Notes: a model not told the origin generated them from the letters alone. Positions 1-6,030 are shown, counted from the first letter of the stretch. The stretch: 9,572 bases of DNA from an uncultured Clostridia bacterium (GCA_947628555.1 CANRAI010000039.1:1-9572), one strand, 5' to 3'. Made by a program: numbers and translations.

Positions 1-69
1 GCTCTCTGAAAAGCGGGAAATTCAAGGCGTTGTCCTTTATCTCTGCCTTTAAAATGAAATTGTAAATCT

Positions 70-98
70 ATTATATTAAACTCCGCGCAAAATGTAAA
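70..98 (-). promoter_or_regulatory. Sigma-A type promoter reading off the low-coordinate edge
   Basis: On the minus strand a -35 TTTACA (98-93) is followed after exactly 17 bases by a perfect -10 TATAAT (75-70). Transcription would start near position 63 and run out of the window. The remaining bases, 62 to 1, contain no ATG. They hold an AAAGGA at about 28-23 followed by a TTG at about 14-12, so either a TTG-start gene or an untranslated leader begins here; I cannot decide. The promoter lies downstream of the SDR gene and serves a separate transcript. Confidence 0.75.
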
Positions 99-130
99 GC
101 GATTGAAAACCTTTTTGCAAAGTTTTCGCC

Positions 131-150
131 CCGCCGCATTAAGCGGGCGG
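131..150 (-). terminator. Imperfect GC-rich hairpin after the SDR gene
   Basis: CCGC+CGC at 131-137 pairs with GCG+GCGG at 143-150, with a bulged G at 146 and loop ATTAA, starting 5 bases past the stop codon at 155-157. On the minus strand it is followed by GGCGAAAACT rather than a T-run, so it is a weak candidate for an intrinsic terminator. It may instead protect the 3' end. An A/T-rich hairpin built on GAAAAC/GTTTTC follows at about 105-127. Confidence 0.35.
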
Positions 151-154
151 AAAT

Positions 155-1057
155 TCAGGATTTTATTATGTTTTCGCGGATAAATTCCGCATAGGGCTTG
201 TATTTTACAAGGTCGCGGTGGTCTTTAAACCAGCCGTAGGAGCGTTTCAGCCCCTCGTCAAGCGGAATTAGTCCGTTTAAAAGCCCGTTTTGCCTTTCGA
301 CGTCGAGAACGTATCCGTAATCCATAAACGGGAAATATTTGTGCTGTTTGAAATCGCCTTGCACAGGCGCAAATTCGGGCGTTTTGCCCAAAACGCGGTA
401 GCACGCTTCAACCCATTCCCTTACCGTTATTGCCCCGTTCCCGACGTTATATATCCTTTGGACGGGATTTTTGCTTAAAATAACTTCTATAAGCCTGCAA
501 ATATCCTCCACGTGGATAAATTGCAGAGGCATGCTTCCGTCCCCCGGCATATAGAACGGTCCGCCGTTCTGCGCGCAGTCGAACACAAAGCCTTCGCGGT
601 AGAGGTTGTTATACTCCCCGTAAATATAGCAAGGGCGCAATATATATGCGTTCGGAACGCGCTTCATAAGCGCAAATTCCGCTGCAATCTTATTCATACC
701 GTAATCCCGCCAAAACCTGTTGAAGCCGCACTCGTCCGTCTCCTTATAGGGAATACGCAGCGTATCGGGATAAACGGCGCTTGTGCTTATCATGACGTAA
801 CTGTCAAAATGCTCCAACGCGTCGAGAAGATTGTTTATGTCGTCCGATTTATATGCGGTGACGTCCAAAACGGCGTCAAAGCGCATATTTCTTAGCTTTC
901 TGCCTATATCCGCGCGGTCGCAGGCAATAAGGTTTACGCCCGCGGACTGAGGCTTTGTGTTGCGGTTTAATACATAAACCTCGTTGCCGCGCGCGGCAAA
1001 ATATTCCGCTATATATCTGCTTACGAAAACCGTTCCGCCCGTAACCAAAATCTTCAT
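155..1057 (-). CDS. NAD-dependent epimerase/dehydratase, extended SDR family
   Basis: This is a 300-residue cytosolic protein of the extended short-chain dehydrogenase family, whose members epimerise, dehydrate or reduce nucleotide-activated sugars using bound NAD(P). The Rossmann start is MKILVTGGTVFVS. The catalytic set is visible: STS at 91-93 and YGMNK at 119-123 (the YxxxK pair), followed by LRP at 140-142 and FIHVED at 180-185, which is typical of the substrate-binding half. The nucleotide-binding loop is unusual: the second and third glycines of TGxxGxxG are V10 and S13. I chose the ATG at 1055-1057, because the frame stays open for 35 more codons but those overlap the upstream gene and do not look like SDR sequence. 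Only one base separates this ATG from the TGA of the 68-residue gene, so translation is probably coupled. Substrate is unknown; a role in cell-surface sugars is inference. Confidence 0.9.
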   Translation of the reverse strand: MKILVTGGTVFVSRYIAEYFAARGNEVYVLNRNTKPQSAGVNLIACDRADIGRKLRNMRFDAVLDVTAYKSDDINNLLDALEHFDSYVMISTSAVYPDTLRIPYKETDECGFNRFWRDYGMNKIAAEFALMKRVPNAYILRPCYIYGEYNNLYREGFVFDCAQNGGPFYMPGDGSMPLQFIHVEDICRLIEVILSKNPVQRIYNVGNGAITVREWVEACYRVLGKTPEFAPVQGDFKQHKYFPFMDYGYVLDVERQNGLLNGLIPLDEGLKRSYGWFKDHRDLVKYKPYAEFIRENIIKS

Positions 1058-1058
1058 A

Positions 1059-1265
1059 TCAGTCGCTCCATTTGTGCTTTCCCAGCACTCTGTCCTTAAT
1101 ATCGTCGTAATATTCGAAATACTTGCGGCGGATATCCTCGGGCGAATCCCCGTCCTCCGCAAGTTCCAAAAGCTCTTCCAGCTCCTCGGGGGAAAAATCC
1201 GAAAGACAAAATTCCCCGTCGAAAGCCTGAGCCAGCTTCATTAAATCCCATCCCGTAGCTTTCAT
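1059..1265 (-). CDS. Small acidic protein of unknown function
   Basis: This 68-residue protein matches no family I recognise. It is acidic and predicted mostly helical: an amphipathic stretch near residues 6-15, then SPEELEELLELAEDG at about 25-39, then a SPEDIRRKYFEYYDDIKD helix at about 41-58. There is no signal peptide or membrane segment. It sits inside a three-gene operon, 4 bases after the membrane-protein gene and 1 base before the SDR gene, which supports it being a real, co-translated gene rather than a chance ORF. The start is uncertain: the ATG at 1263-1265 has no clear ribosome binding site, and Met9 (ATG at about 1239-1241), preceded by a GGGATGGGA stretch, is an alternative that would shorten it to 60 residues. 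It may be an adaptor or modulator of a neighbouring product, but that is only inferred from position. Confidence 0.75.
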   Translation of the reverse strand: MKATGWDLMKLAQAFDGEFCLSDFSPEELEELLELAEDGDSPEDIRRKYFEYYDDIKDRVLGKHKWSD

Positions 1266-1269
1266 ATTA

Positions 1270-2103
1270 TCACTTATGCGCCAACAAACCCTTGACAGGG
1301 GGCAGCATTGTTATAGAATCGAAAATTAGGTTTATGCCGAAAATTATTATGTGAATACGATGCGTTTCAGGGTTAGCGGGGTCGTACAAAAGCAAAAACG
1401 CCACCGCAAGCTCTATTATTCCCTTTATAAGATAAAAAACGCAACGTTCGGAATTAGCTATGCGTTTAAACGCATGGTTTAAGGCGTACGCGCCCTCGAA
1501 AAGCCCCAAAATACCCCAGGATATCGAAATGAACGTTATGGCGGATTCGTTTTCGGGGCGGAAATGCTGGATTATTATCATAATTCCCAACGCCGTAAGA
1601 ATAAGCGAGGTAGCGGTCTGGTTGGTTTGAAGGTGTCGGTATTCGTGATTTTTAAGCGCAAGCGCAAACCGCACAAGCCCAATGGCTATCATCATTCCGC
1701 CGACTATATAGGGCAGAATATCTATGATTTTACGGGTTATCGAAACGCACAGAACGCCTACGGCGAGATATAAAAGGGAAACAAGATAAGTTGCGATATG
1801 TTCGGGTAGTTTTGTGAATTTCGTCATTCTGGAAACGTTGGTTTCCGCCGACAGTCCTTCCACTATGTAGTCGCCGTAGCTTTTAGAGGGCTTAAACGCC
1901 TCTTCCGCGGCGTCCGCCATATCGGTATAAGAAAGTTCCTCCAAATCCCCGCTGTAAGCCGAAAATTCTTCCTCATCTTCGTCCGCGTCGTCCTCGTCCG
2001 AAAACTCGCCGACGTATTCATCCGAATCCTCTCCCGCAAAGGAGTTAAAATATTTGTTATCCGCTTCCGAATCCGAATTATCGGAACATCCTTCGTCCTT
2101 CAT
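1270..2103 (-). CDS. Six-helix DUF308/HdeD-like membrane protein with acidic N-terminal tail
   Basis: This 277-residue protein has two halves. Residues 1-66 form a very acidic, Ser/Asp/Glu-rich low-complexity tail, densest around 34-46. From about residue 100 there are six hydrophobic segments, at roughly 103-122, 126-148, 162-179, 187-208, 221-240 and 249-267, arranged as short helical hairpins with internal glycines (for example YIVGGMMIAIGLVRF and ISWGILGLFEGAYAL). That resembles the DUF308/HdeD family of small membrane proteins, whose biochemical role is mostly unknown. No catalytic motif is visible. The start is well supported: AAAGGGGG lies about 8 bases upstream, and a near-consensus promoter ends 30 bases before the ATG. 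It is first gene of an operon with the 68-residue protein and the SDR enzyme. The family call rests on topology and sequence flavour, not on a profile search. Confidence 0.8.
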   Translation of the reverse strand: MKDEGCSDNSDSEADNKYFNSFAGEDSDEYVGEFSDEDDADEDEEEFSAYSGDLEELSYTDMADAAEEAFKPSKSYGDYIVEGLSAETNVSRMTKFTKLPEHIATYLVSLLYLAVGVLCVSITRKIIDILPYIVGGMMIAIGLVRFALALKNHEYRHLQTNQTATSLILTALGIMIIIQHFRPENESAITFISISWGILGLFEGAYALNHAFKRIANSERCVFYLIKGIIELAVAFLLLYDPANPETHRIHIIIFGINLIFDSITMLPPVKGLLAHK

Positions 2104-2132
2104 AGGGCTTCCCCCTTTATCGGCTTTTGTCG

Positions 2133-2161
2133 ATTATATCACGTCCGCGAAAAAATTGCAA
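2133..2161 (-). promoter_or_regulatory. Promoter of the DUF308-like / small protein / SDR operon
   Basis: On the minus strand -35 TTGCAA (2161-2156) and -10 TATAAT (2138-2133) are separated by exactly 17 bases. TG sits one base before the -10, giving an extended -10 as well. The expected start is near 2126, leaving a leader of about 22 bases that contains the AAAGGGGG ribosome binding site. It reads as a strong constitutive housekeeping promoter; no operator-like repeat overlaps it. Confidence 0.85.
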
Positions 2162-2195
2162 TAGATAATTTTACCTCAAATCGGGTCTAGGCGCG

Positions 2196-2229
2196 AATAA
2201 AAGGAGCTCCGTTTTTAAACGGAGCTCCT
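2196..2229 (-). terminator. Intrinsic terminator of the XRE/sigma/protease/anti-sigma operon
   Basis: A perfect 13-base-pair stem pairs 2202-2214 with 2217-2229 around a TT loop. On the minus strand it is followed by TTTATT. It begins 21 bases past the stop codon of the anti-sigma-like gene and separates that operon from the promoter at 2133-2161. The opposite side lacks a T-run, so it works mainly for minus-strand transcripts. Confidence 0.85.
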
Positions 2230-2250
2230 GAACAAATTTTACTGCTTTGA

Positions 2251-2928
2251 TTATTCGGGCAGCATTTCCCGCACAATATCAAGGATAGCCTCTTCCGACA
2301 TAGGTCGAACCAATTCGATAAAATACCTGTAATTACCATTTTCGAAATAGGCTAAACTCTCAGAACTTTGAGCTTTCCAATATATCAAATTAGAATTAAA
2401 CGTATATTCAATATCGCAAATATTCCAAAACTTTTCGAATACATCTACTTTTGTATTTTTATCAGTTATATATAAAATAACCAAATCACCGGTTTCATCG
2501 TTCGATATTTTCTCTTTGATATAAACAAATTTTTCTGTATTATCTGAAAATAGATTCGAATAAATCAATTGACCTTTTTCATACCATTCAAGATAGAGCA
2601 AAGGAAGGTCATTTTCTTCGGCATAATCTTTAATCGAAGCAATATCCGTTTTTACGCAGTCCTTTTCATAGCAGTACCGCTCTTCGGCGAGCTCACCGCC
2701 TTTCAAGGCTAAGGGAATGAATATTGCAAGGCAAAGTACAACCAGCGCGGCAGAAGCGCAGGCAATTATGCGGTAAGGTTTTTTGAAAAATTGGATAAAG
2801 CCCGTATTTTTATTTTCCTTTGCGGGCGCTTCGGGAAGATTCAACCTTTGTTTAAGCCTTTCGTACAATTCCTCCTTTTCTTCGGTATTCTGCTCCTCGA
2901 TAAACTTATGAAATTTATTGTAATTCAT
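2251..2928 (-). CDS. Single-pass membrane protein, probable anti-sigma factor
   Basis: The protein has 225 residues. The N-terminal 48 or so are charged and helical (EEQNTEEKEELYERLKQRL) and probably cytoplasmic. One hydrophobic segment follows at about 51-74 after a basic FKKPYR anchor. The remaining 150 residues would be outside the membrane. This is the layout of a membrane anti-sigma factor, and the gene lies two genes downstream of an ECF-like sigma factor in the same operon. It lacks the HxxxCxxC zinc motif of classical ZAS-type anti-sigma factors. The C-terminal part (LIYWKAQSS...YRYFIELVRPMSEEAILDIVREM) vaguely resembles DUF4367-type domains of Firmicute anti-sigma-like proteins; I could not test this. 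I chose the ATG at 2926-2928, because AGGAG lies 5 bases upstream; an ATG 8 codons earlier would overlap the previous gene. The stop TAG of that gene is the first three bases of the TAGGAG site. Confidence 0.75.
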   Translation of the reverse strand: MNYNKFHKFIEEQNTEEKEELYERLKQRLNLPEAPAKENKNTGFIQFFKKPYRIIACASAALVVLCLAIFIPLALKGGELAEERYCYEKDCVKTDIASIKDYAEENDLPLLYLEWYEKGQLIYSNLFSDNTEKFVYIKEKISNDETGDLVILYITDKNTKVDVFEKFWNICDIEYTFNSNLIYWKAQSSESLAYFENGNYRYFIELVRPMSEEAILDIVREMLPE

Positions 2929-2935
2929 TTTTCTC

Positions 2936-3742
2936 CTATTTGATGTCCACAATGTAAGCAGCGGATAAATTATGGGGATTAATCTTATATAATGCTAATG
3001 TTAACGCGTCCATACCCATCGCCACTTCAAGATAATAATCCGTTCTGAAAAGATTGCCGTTTGCGTCATAATACCTGTAAATATCGTATCCAAACGCCAC
3101 CATTATATGCGAACCCGCAATATTAATAGGTACTATTTTATCCTGCGTATCATTTTGACTAACAAAATAAACATCGCCAGCATGGGCAAGCAAAGCAGTG
3201 ACCTTGTTGTTATGCAGCTCAGATTTATAAGTTTCGAAATCAAAATTGCTCCCATTTACAATGTTATTATAGCTTACCGAATGTCCTTTACCGTTTATGT
3301 AAGCCTTCAAACCGTTCAAAAATTCCTGTTCGTTTACGCCGGGGGCATTTACGTTGGTCTGCATAAGTTCATACATTTCCCACATTACTGCGGGGATATA
3401 CACATGGTCCTGTATGCGATATCGTCCGTTGGGATAGCATGCGTCCCACCCGGGTATAAGGTCGTCGAAATACTTATCGTAAAATGAAACTATTTCCGCG
3501 CCCGCAACCGCGCCGCAGGCGTTTGACATTCCGTTTTCAGACTCGAAATAAGGGAAATCGCCGGGGGTATAGTAATTTTCAACTGTTCTTGACGAAAACT
3601 CTATAACTTCGTTGGCTGCGGGCGACAAAAGCTGGACGTCGGCATATCTTTCTTCAATATCTGTTCCGTTTGTCCAACCCCCGAAAATCAAAACGCAAAT
3701 AAGTGAAAAAGACAAAGCGCAAAGTTTAAAAAATTTTTTCAT
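2936..3742 (-). CDS. Secreted papain/C39-like cysteine peptidase homologue
   Basis: This 268-residue protein has an N-terminal signal peptide: KK and K, then a hydrophobic core at about 7-22, with a likely cut near residues 22-27 and no lipobox. The mature part shows features of the papain-like/C39-like peptidase fold. A Cys in SNACGAVAGAEIVSFYD (Cys76) is the likely nucleophile, and a late His in AGSHIMVAFGYD (His212) is the likely general base. An acidic or amide partner may be in the following YYDANGN stretch (226-230). GYD and the RTDYYLEV strand after the His are common in these folds. The ATG at 3740-3742 is preceded by TGGAG at 8 bases. It lies 48 bases after the sigma-factor gene and 7 bases before the anti-sigma-like gene, which makes a role in sensing or processing envelope proteins attractive. 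Substrate and activity are not shown by the sequence; it could be a non-enzymatic relative. Confidence 0.75.
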   Translation of the reverse strand: MKKFFKLCALSFSLICVLIFGGWTNGTDIEERYADVQLLSPAANEVIEFSSRTVENYYTPGDFPYFESENGMSNACGAVAGAEIVSFYDKYFDDLIPGWDACYPNGRYRIQDHVYIPAVMWEMYELMQTNVNAPGVNEQEFLNGLKAYINGKGHSVSYNNIVNGSNFDFETYKSELHNNKVTALLAHAGDVYFVSQNDTQDKIVPINIAGSHIMVAFGYDIYRYYDANGNLFRTDYYLEVAMGMDALTLALYKINPHNLSAAYIVDIK

Positions 3743-3790
3743 AAGTAAAACTCCATTTTAGATACTAATGATATATATCTAAAATTTTTA

Positions 3791-4327
3791 TTAAAGTTTC
3801 CCGTTTTGTAAAAATTTTTTCAGAAATTTTGTACTTTTGTCAAGTCTTTTCTTTATTGCGGATTTAGTAAGTTTAAATTCTGCGCCTATTTCTTCCATTG
3901 TTTCGCCAAGATAGAAATATTTATAGATTATTTCGCGGTTTGTATAATCGAGTTTATCGATTGCCGACAATAAATCGATGCGCTCTATTGAAATGTTTTC
4001 TGAAAGGTCTGAACTTATCACGCCTTCGACGTCGCTCAGCGAAACGTCGTTATTTTGCCTAATGTTATATTTTCGGGAGACGTTTTCCGCTATTTTGCAA
4101 ATCCAATTATATCCGTCACTGCCCTCTTTATAGGAATTTACATACATAAGGGCTCTTTCGTAAACTTCGAAAAGCACGTCTTCGAGATAAGATTTATCTG
4201 ACAAATAATAGTTTATTACTCCGAATAAATGGTTAGTAATCAGGTCGAACAGGGGTTTCAGCTGCGTTAAATCGCCGTGTTTTATCGCGGTCAGGTAACT
4301 GTCGGCTTCCTTAGCGTAATAAGACAT
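3791..4327 (-). CDS. ECF-type RNA polymerase sigma factor
   Basis: This 178-residue cytosolic protein has the two-domain form of extracytoplasmic-function (group 4) sigma factors, which direct RNA polymerase to a dedicated set of promoters. Residues about 10-90 match region 2, including YLEDVLFEVYERAL (region 2.2-like) and the Trp-containing NWICKIAENVSRKYN helix (region 2.3/2.4-like). Residues about 118-172 match region 4: LLSAIDKLDYTNREIIYKY, then a helix-turn-helix in GETMEEIGAEFKLTKSAIKKRLDKS. Between them is a short acidic linker. The start ATG at 4325-4327 has TAGGAGA 6 bases upstream, and this TAG is also the stop of the XRE gene. The divergent region 2 sequence sets it apart from textbook ECF factors. 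Its product probably activates its own operon or surface genes, with the membrane protein at 2251-2928 as likely inhibitor; that pairing is inference. Confidence 0.88.
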   Translation of the reverse strand: MSYYAKEADSYLTAIKHGDLTQLKPLFDLITNHLFGVINYYLSDKSYLEDVLFEVYERALMYVNSYKEGSDGYNWICKIAENVSRKYNIRQNNDVSLSDVEGVISSDLSENISIERIDLLSAIDKLDYTNREIIYKYFYLGETMEEIGAEFKLTKSAIKKRLDKSTKFLKKFLQNGKL

Positions 4328-4336
4328 TGCTTTCTC

Positions 4337-4642
4337 CTAACCTTTTCTGGTTTTAAGTATAGTCAAAATGGCGTCCTGCTCCTCAACTGGGCAATTTGAA
4401 AACAGTTCTACCAATTCCGTTTCCCTTTTAGTTAAAGCGTCCTTAGTTTTCGGATTGAAAAATTCTTCCACAGAGATTTCCAACGCCTTGCAAACGGATA
4501 TTATTCCGTTTAAGGAAGGTTTGGATTTATTTTTGTGCCAGTGATAAATTGTATTTTCCGACAAATCGGACTTAACCGTTAATTCGTATATCGATAATCC
4601 TTTTTGCAGCCTGAGTTCTTCAATGCGTTTATTAACATCCAT
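4337..4642 (-). CDS. XRE-family helix-turn-helix transcriptional regulator
   Basis: This is a small cytosolic DNA-binding protein of 101 residues. Residues about 4-57 form a Cro/C1-type helix-turn-helix: NKRIEELRLQKGLSIYELTV, then SDLSENTIYHWHKNKSKPSL as turn and recognition helix, then LEISVEEFF. The tail (LTKRETELVELFSNCPVEEQDAI) resembles the C-terminal helix found in many Firmicute XRE regulators and may mediate dimerisation. Two starts are possible. The ATG at 4640-4642 gives the usual family N-terminus, while the ATG at 4658-4660 adds six residues (MVYNTN). Neither has a ribosome binding site. A TATAAT at 4654-4649 would put the transcript start on the 4642 ATG, suggesting a leaderless message. 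The gene ends 9 bases before the sigma-factor ATG and is the first gene of that operon. Inverted repeats upstream suggest autoregulation. Confidence 0.85.
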   Translation of the reverse strand: MDVNKRIEELRLQKGLSIYELTVKSDLSENTIYHWHKNKSKPSLNGIISVCKALEISVEEFFNPKTKDALTKRETELVELFSNCPVEEQDAILTILKTRKG

Positions 4643-4644
4643 AT

Positions 4645-4659
4645 TGGTATTATATACCA
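4645..4659. promoter_or_regulatory. Inverted repeat over the XRE start region, possible operator
   Basis: TGGTAT (4645-4650) and ATACCA (4654-4659) form 6-base arms around a 3-base centre. The minus-strand TATAAT at 4654-4649 lies inside the repeat, so a protein bound here would block it. The core GGTAT/ATACC recurs in the larger palindrome at 4696-4719. No good -35 is found 16-18 bases upstream of that TATAAT. An operator for the adjacent XRE protein is inferred. Confidence 0.45.
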
Positions 4660-4670
4660 TATTTCGACAA

Positions 4671-4679
4671 TGATATAAT
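4671..4679 (+). promoter_or_regulatory. Possible extended -10 reading into the intergenic palindrome
   Basis: The plus strand carries TGATATAAT, a complete extended -10 element, with no recognisable -35. It would start a transcript near 4686 that passes through the 24-base palindrome. No plus-strand gene with a usable start follows: the AAGGAG at about 4730-4735 has no ATG after it. It is therefore either a chance match in A/T-rich DNA or the promoter of a short RNA. Confidence 0.25.
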
Positions 4680-4695
4680 ATTGAAATGCTGCAAG

Positions 4696-4719
4696 AATAC
4701 CGAATTCAAATTCGGTATT
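4696..4719. repeat. Perfect 11-base inverted repeat (palindrome), operator or hairpin
   Basis: AATACCGAATT (4696-4706) is followed by CA and then its exact reverse complement AATTCGGTATT (4709-4719). It lies 54 bases upstream of the XRE start, in the 216-base gap between the MBL-like gene and the XRE gene. No T-run follows directly on the minus strand; on the plus strand ATTTTTA begins 5 bases later, so a weak plus-strand terminator is possible. The rest of the gap (4720-4858) holds only A/T-rich sequence, including the 14-base A6-TA-T6 palindrome at 4804-4817, which might be a weak stop after the MBL-like gene. Confidence 0.6.
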
Positions 4720-4858
4720 GCTGATTTTTAAGGAGAATTAAAACGAAATAAATTTAGGGCTGTATGTAATACGCTATATAGGGCATACGTTATGGGAAAT
4801 TAGAAAAAATATTTTTTAAAAATCAAATTGCTTTGCATAAACAACGCCTTTTATCCTG

Positions 4859-6019
4859 CTATCTTATGAAATAAAAAACGCCTGTGCTTTGCGTTACAAA
4901 ATATAAGGGCTTCTTGGGAAATATGACTTTCTTTATCACCTCCCGGGTATAAACGCGGTTTACCGCGCCTTCACATACAGTAGATACAAACGTTTTGAAA
5001 GGTCGGGCTAAACTGATTAAATCCGTACGGTCATCTGTCACAATATTGTACGGTATATGCAATATCCCGCCGTTATACGAAAAATTACCGCAGTTGAATA
5101 TCTTTTCTTCCAGCTCCTTGTCTATTAAAACGTCACCCAACAAAACGGTTATTGTGCCGTCTATCATTTCTTGCACCGGCTGTAAACAATTATCGCAAAC
5201 ATTTTTATACTCGCTAATATATGTTTTGTCGAATAACTTTTTGGAATAATGAACAAGTATATTTGACGACAGCTCTATTTCGTTTTTGGCGTTGCGCACA
5301 ATTTTCTTAAACTTGGCGTGAAGCTGCCCTATGCTTTCATTTTTTTTCGTTTGTGCGAGCAAATACATTTCAAACGATTTCCCGTCAAAACCCGTATTCG
5401 CATGGTTGAAATTTCTGTATGTATTAAAAAACTTTTCGGTAATCTTATCAAAACTTTCTTTTTTAAGACTTTTGTTGATGATATGAAACTTCCATAGCGG
5501 ATTGTTTTTCCATTCCTCAAAACTACGAATCTCGGCTGTATTGCTAAATGTTATATTTTCCACTCCTTGGTCGCTGTTACCGAGAATTATCACATTTTTG
5601 GGCATTTTAAAATCATAATGGGTTTTTATACGGCTATCAATACCGTACAGCCCACACATAAACACATAGAGCTGTAGATTTTCTTCAATTTTATAATCTT
5701 CCGCAACGCTGAAAATGGAATCGATAATTGCCAAACGGATAAAATCTTTGTTTTTACCCAGATACGGCAAATAAATTTTATTTACTTTAAAATTTTTGCA
5801 TAATAAAGGCAATCCGCTAAAATATGCACTATTTAAATTCGAAATTACCACGAAATCTATCTTTCGGGAATTGAATATATTATTCAGCGCAAAAATTTCA
5901 TCATTTAGAAATTCTTGACTGTATGCTGTGCCGCAGTCATACACAAAATTTATGTCGTCGTTTATTGAGCCTGCGTAAAACAAGCCTTTGCCAACATGTT
6001 TAAACTGAAAGATGTTCAT
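4859..6019 (-). CDS. Metallo-beta-lactamase-fold protein lacking most metal ligands
   Basis: This 386-residue protein has no signal peptide and no membrane segment. The first third follows a known MBL-fold pattern: VGKGLFYAGS, a strand ending VYDCGT (27-31), then IDFVVIS (54-60), and a turn where active members read HxHxDH followed by xxGL. Here that turn is NLNSAY (61-66) followed by FSGL, so both His, the Asp and the last His are N61, N63, A65 and Y66. Late in the protein LLGD (293-296) keeps the usual Asp. ILHIPYN (319-325) replaces the PHH motif with PYN, and FKTFVSTV with a C-terminal TQSTGVF match the last strands of ComEC-like MBL proteins. Metal-dependent catalysis is therefore unlikely, and binding or scaffolding is more plausible. 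The middle (130-270) is unassigned. The start has only a weak AGAAAG site, and it begins 11 bases after a terminator T-run. MBL-fold proteins accompany some defence systems, but no partner NTPase is visible here. Confidence 0.7.
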   Translation of the reverse strand: MNIFQFKHVGKGLFYAGSINDDINFVYDCGTAYSQEFLNDEIFALNNIFNSRKIDFVVISNLNSAYFSGLPLLCKNFKVNKIYLPYLGKNKDFIRLAIIDSIFSVAEDYKIEENLQLYVFMCGLYGIDSRIKTHYDFKMPKNVIILGNSDQGVENITFSNTAEIRSFEEWKNNPLWKFHIINKSLKKESFDKITEKFFNTYRNFNHANTGFDGKSFEMYLLAQTKKNESIGQLHAKFKKIVRNAKNEIELSSNILVHYSKKLFDKTYISEYKNVCDNCLQPVQEMIDGTITVLLGDVLIDKELEEKIFNCGNFSYNGGILHIPYNIVTDDRTDLISLARPFKTFVSTVCEGAVNRVYTREVIKKVIFPKKPLYFVTQSTGVFYFIR

Positions 6020-6030
6020 AATTACTTTCT

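Noticed and set aside
512..895. A 127-codon plus-strand reading frame
   Set aside because: It is fully antisense to the SDR gene, with no ribosome binding site or domain.
1058..1162. A 35-codon N-terminal extension of the SDR gene
   Set aside because: It overlaps the 68-residue gene, has no SDR-like sequence, and the ATG at 1055-1057 gives the standard Rossmann start MKILVTGG.
2929..2952. An eight-codon longer start for the anti-sigma-like gene
   Set aside because: It overlaps the protease stop and lacks a ribosome binding site, whereas the ATG at 2926-2928 has AGGAG at 5 bases.
4804..4817. A terminator after the MBL-like gene (A6-TA-T6 palindrome)
   Set aside because: The stem is only A/T pairs and would be weak. 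It is noted within the intergenic description but not called as a separate terminator.
4859..6019. A type I AVAST-like or other known defence system around the MBL-like gene
   Set aside because: No STAND NTPase, nuclease, Toll/interleukin receptor (TIR) domain or nucleotidyltransferase gene is in the window, and the MBL active site is lost.
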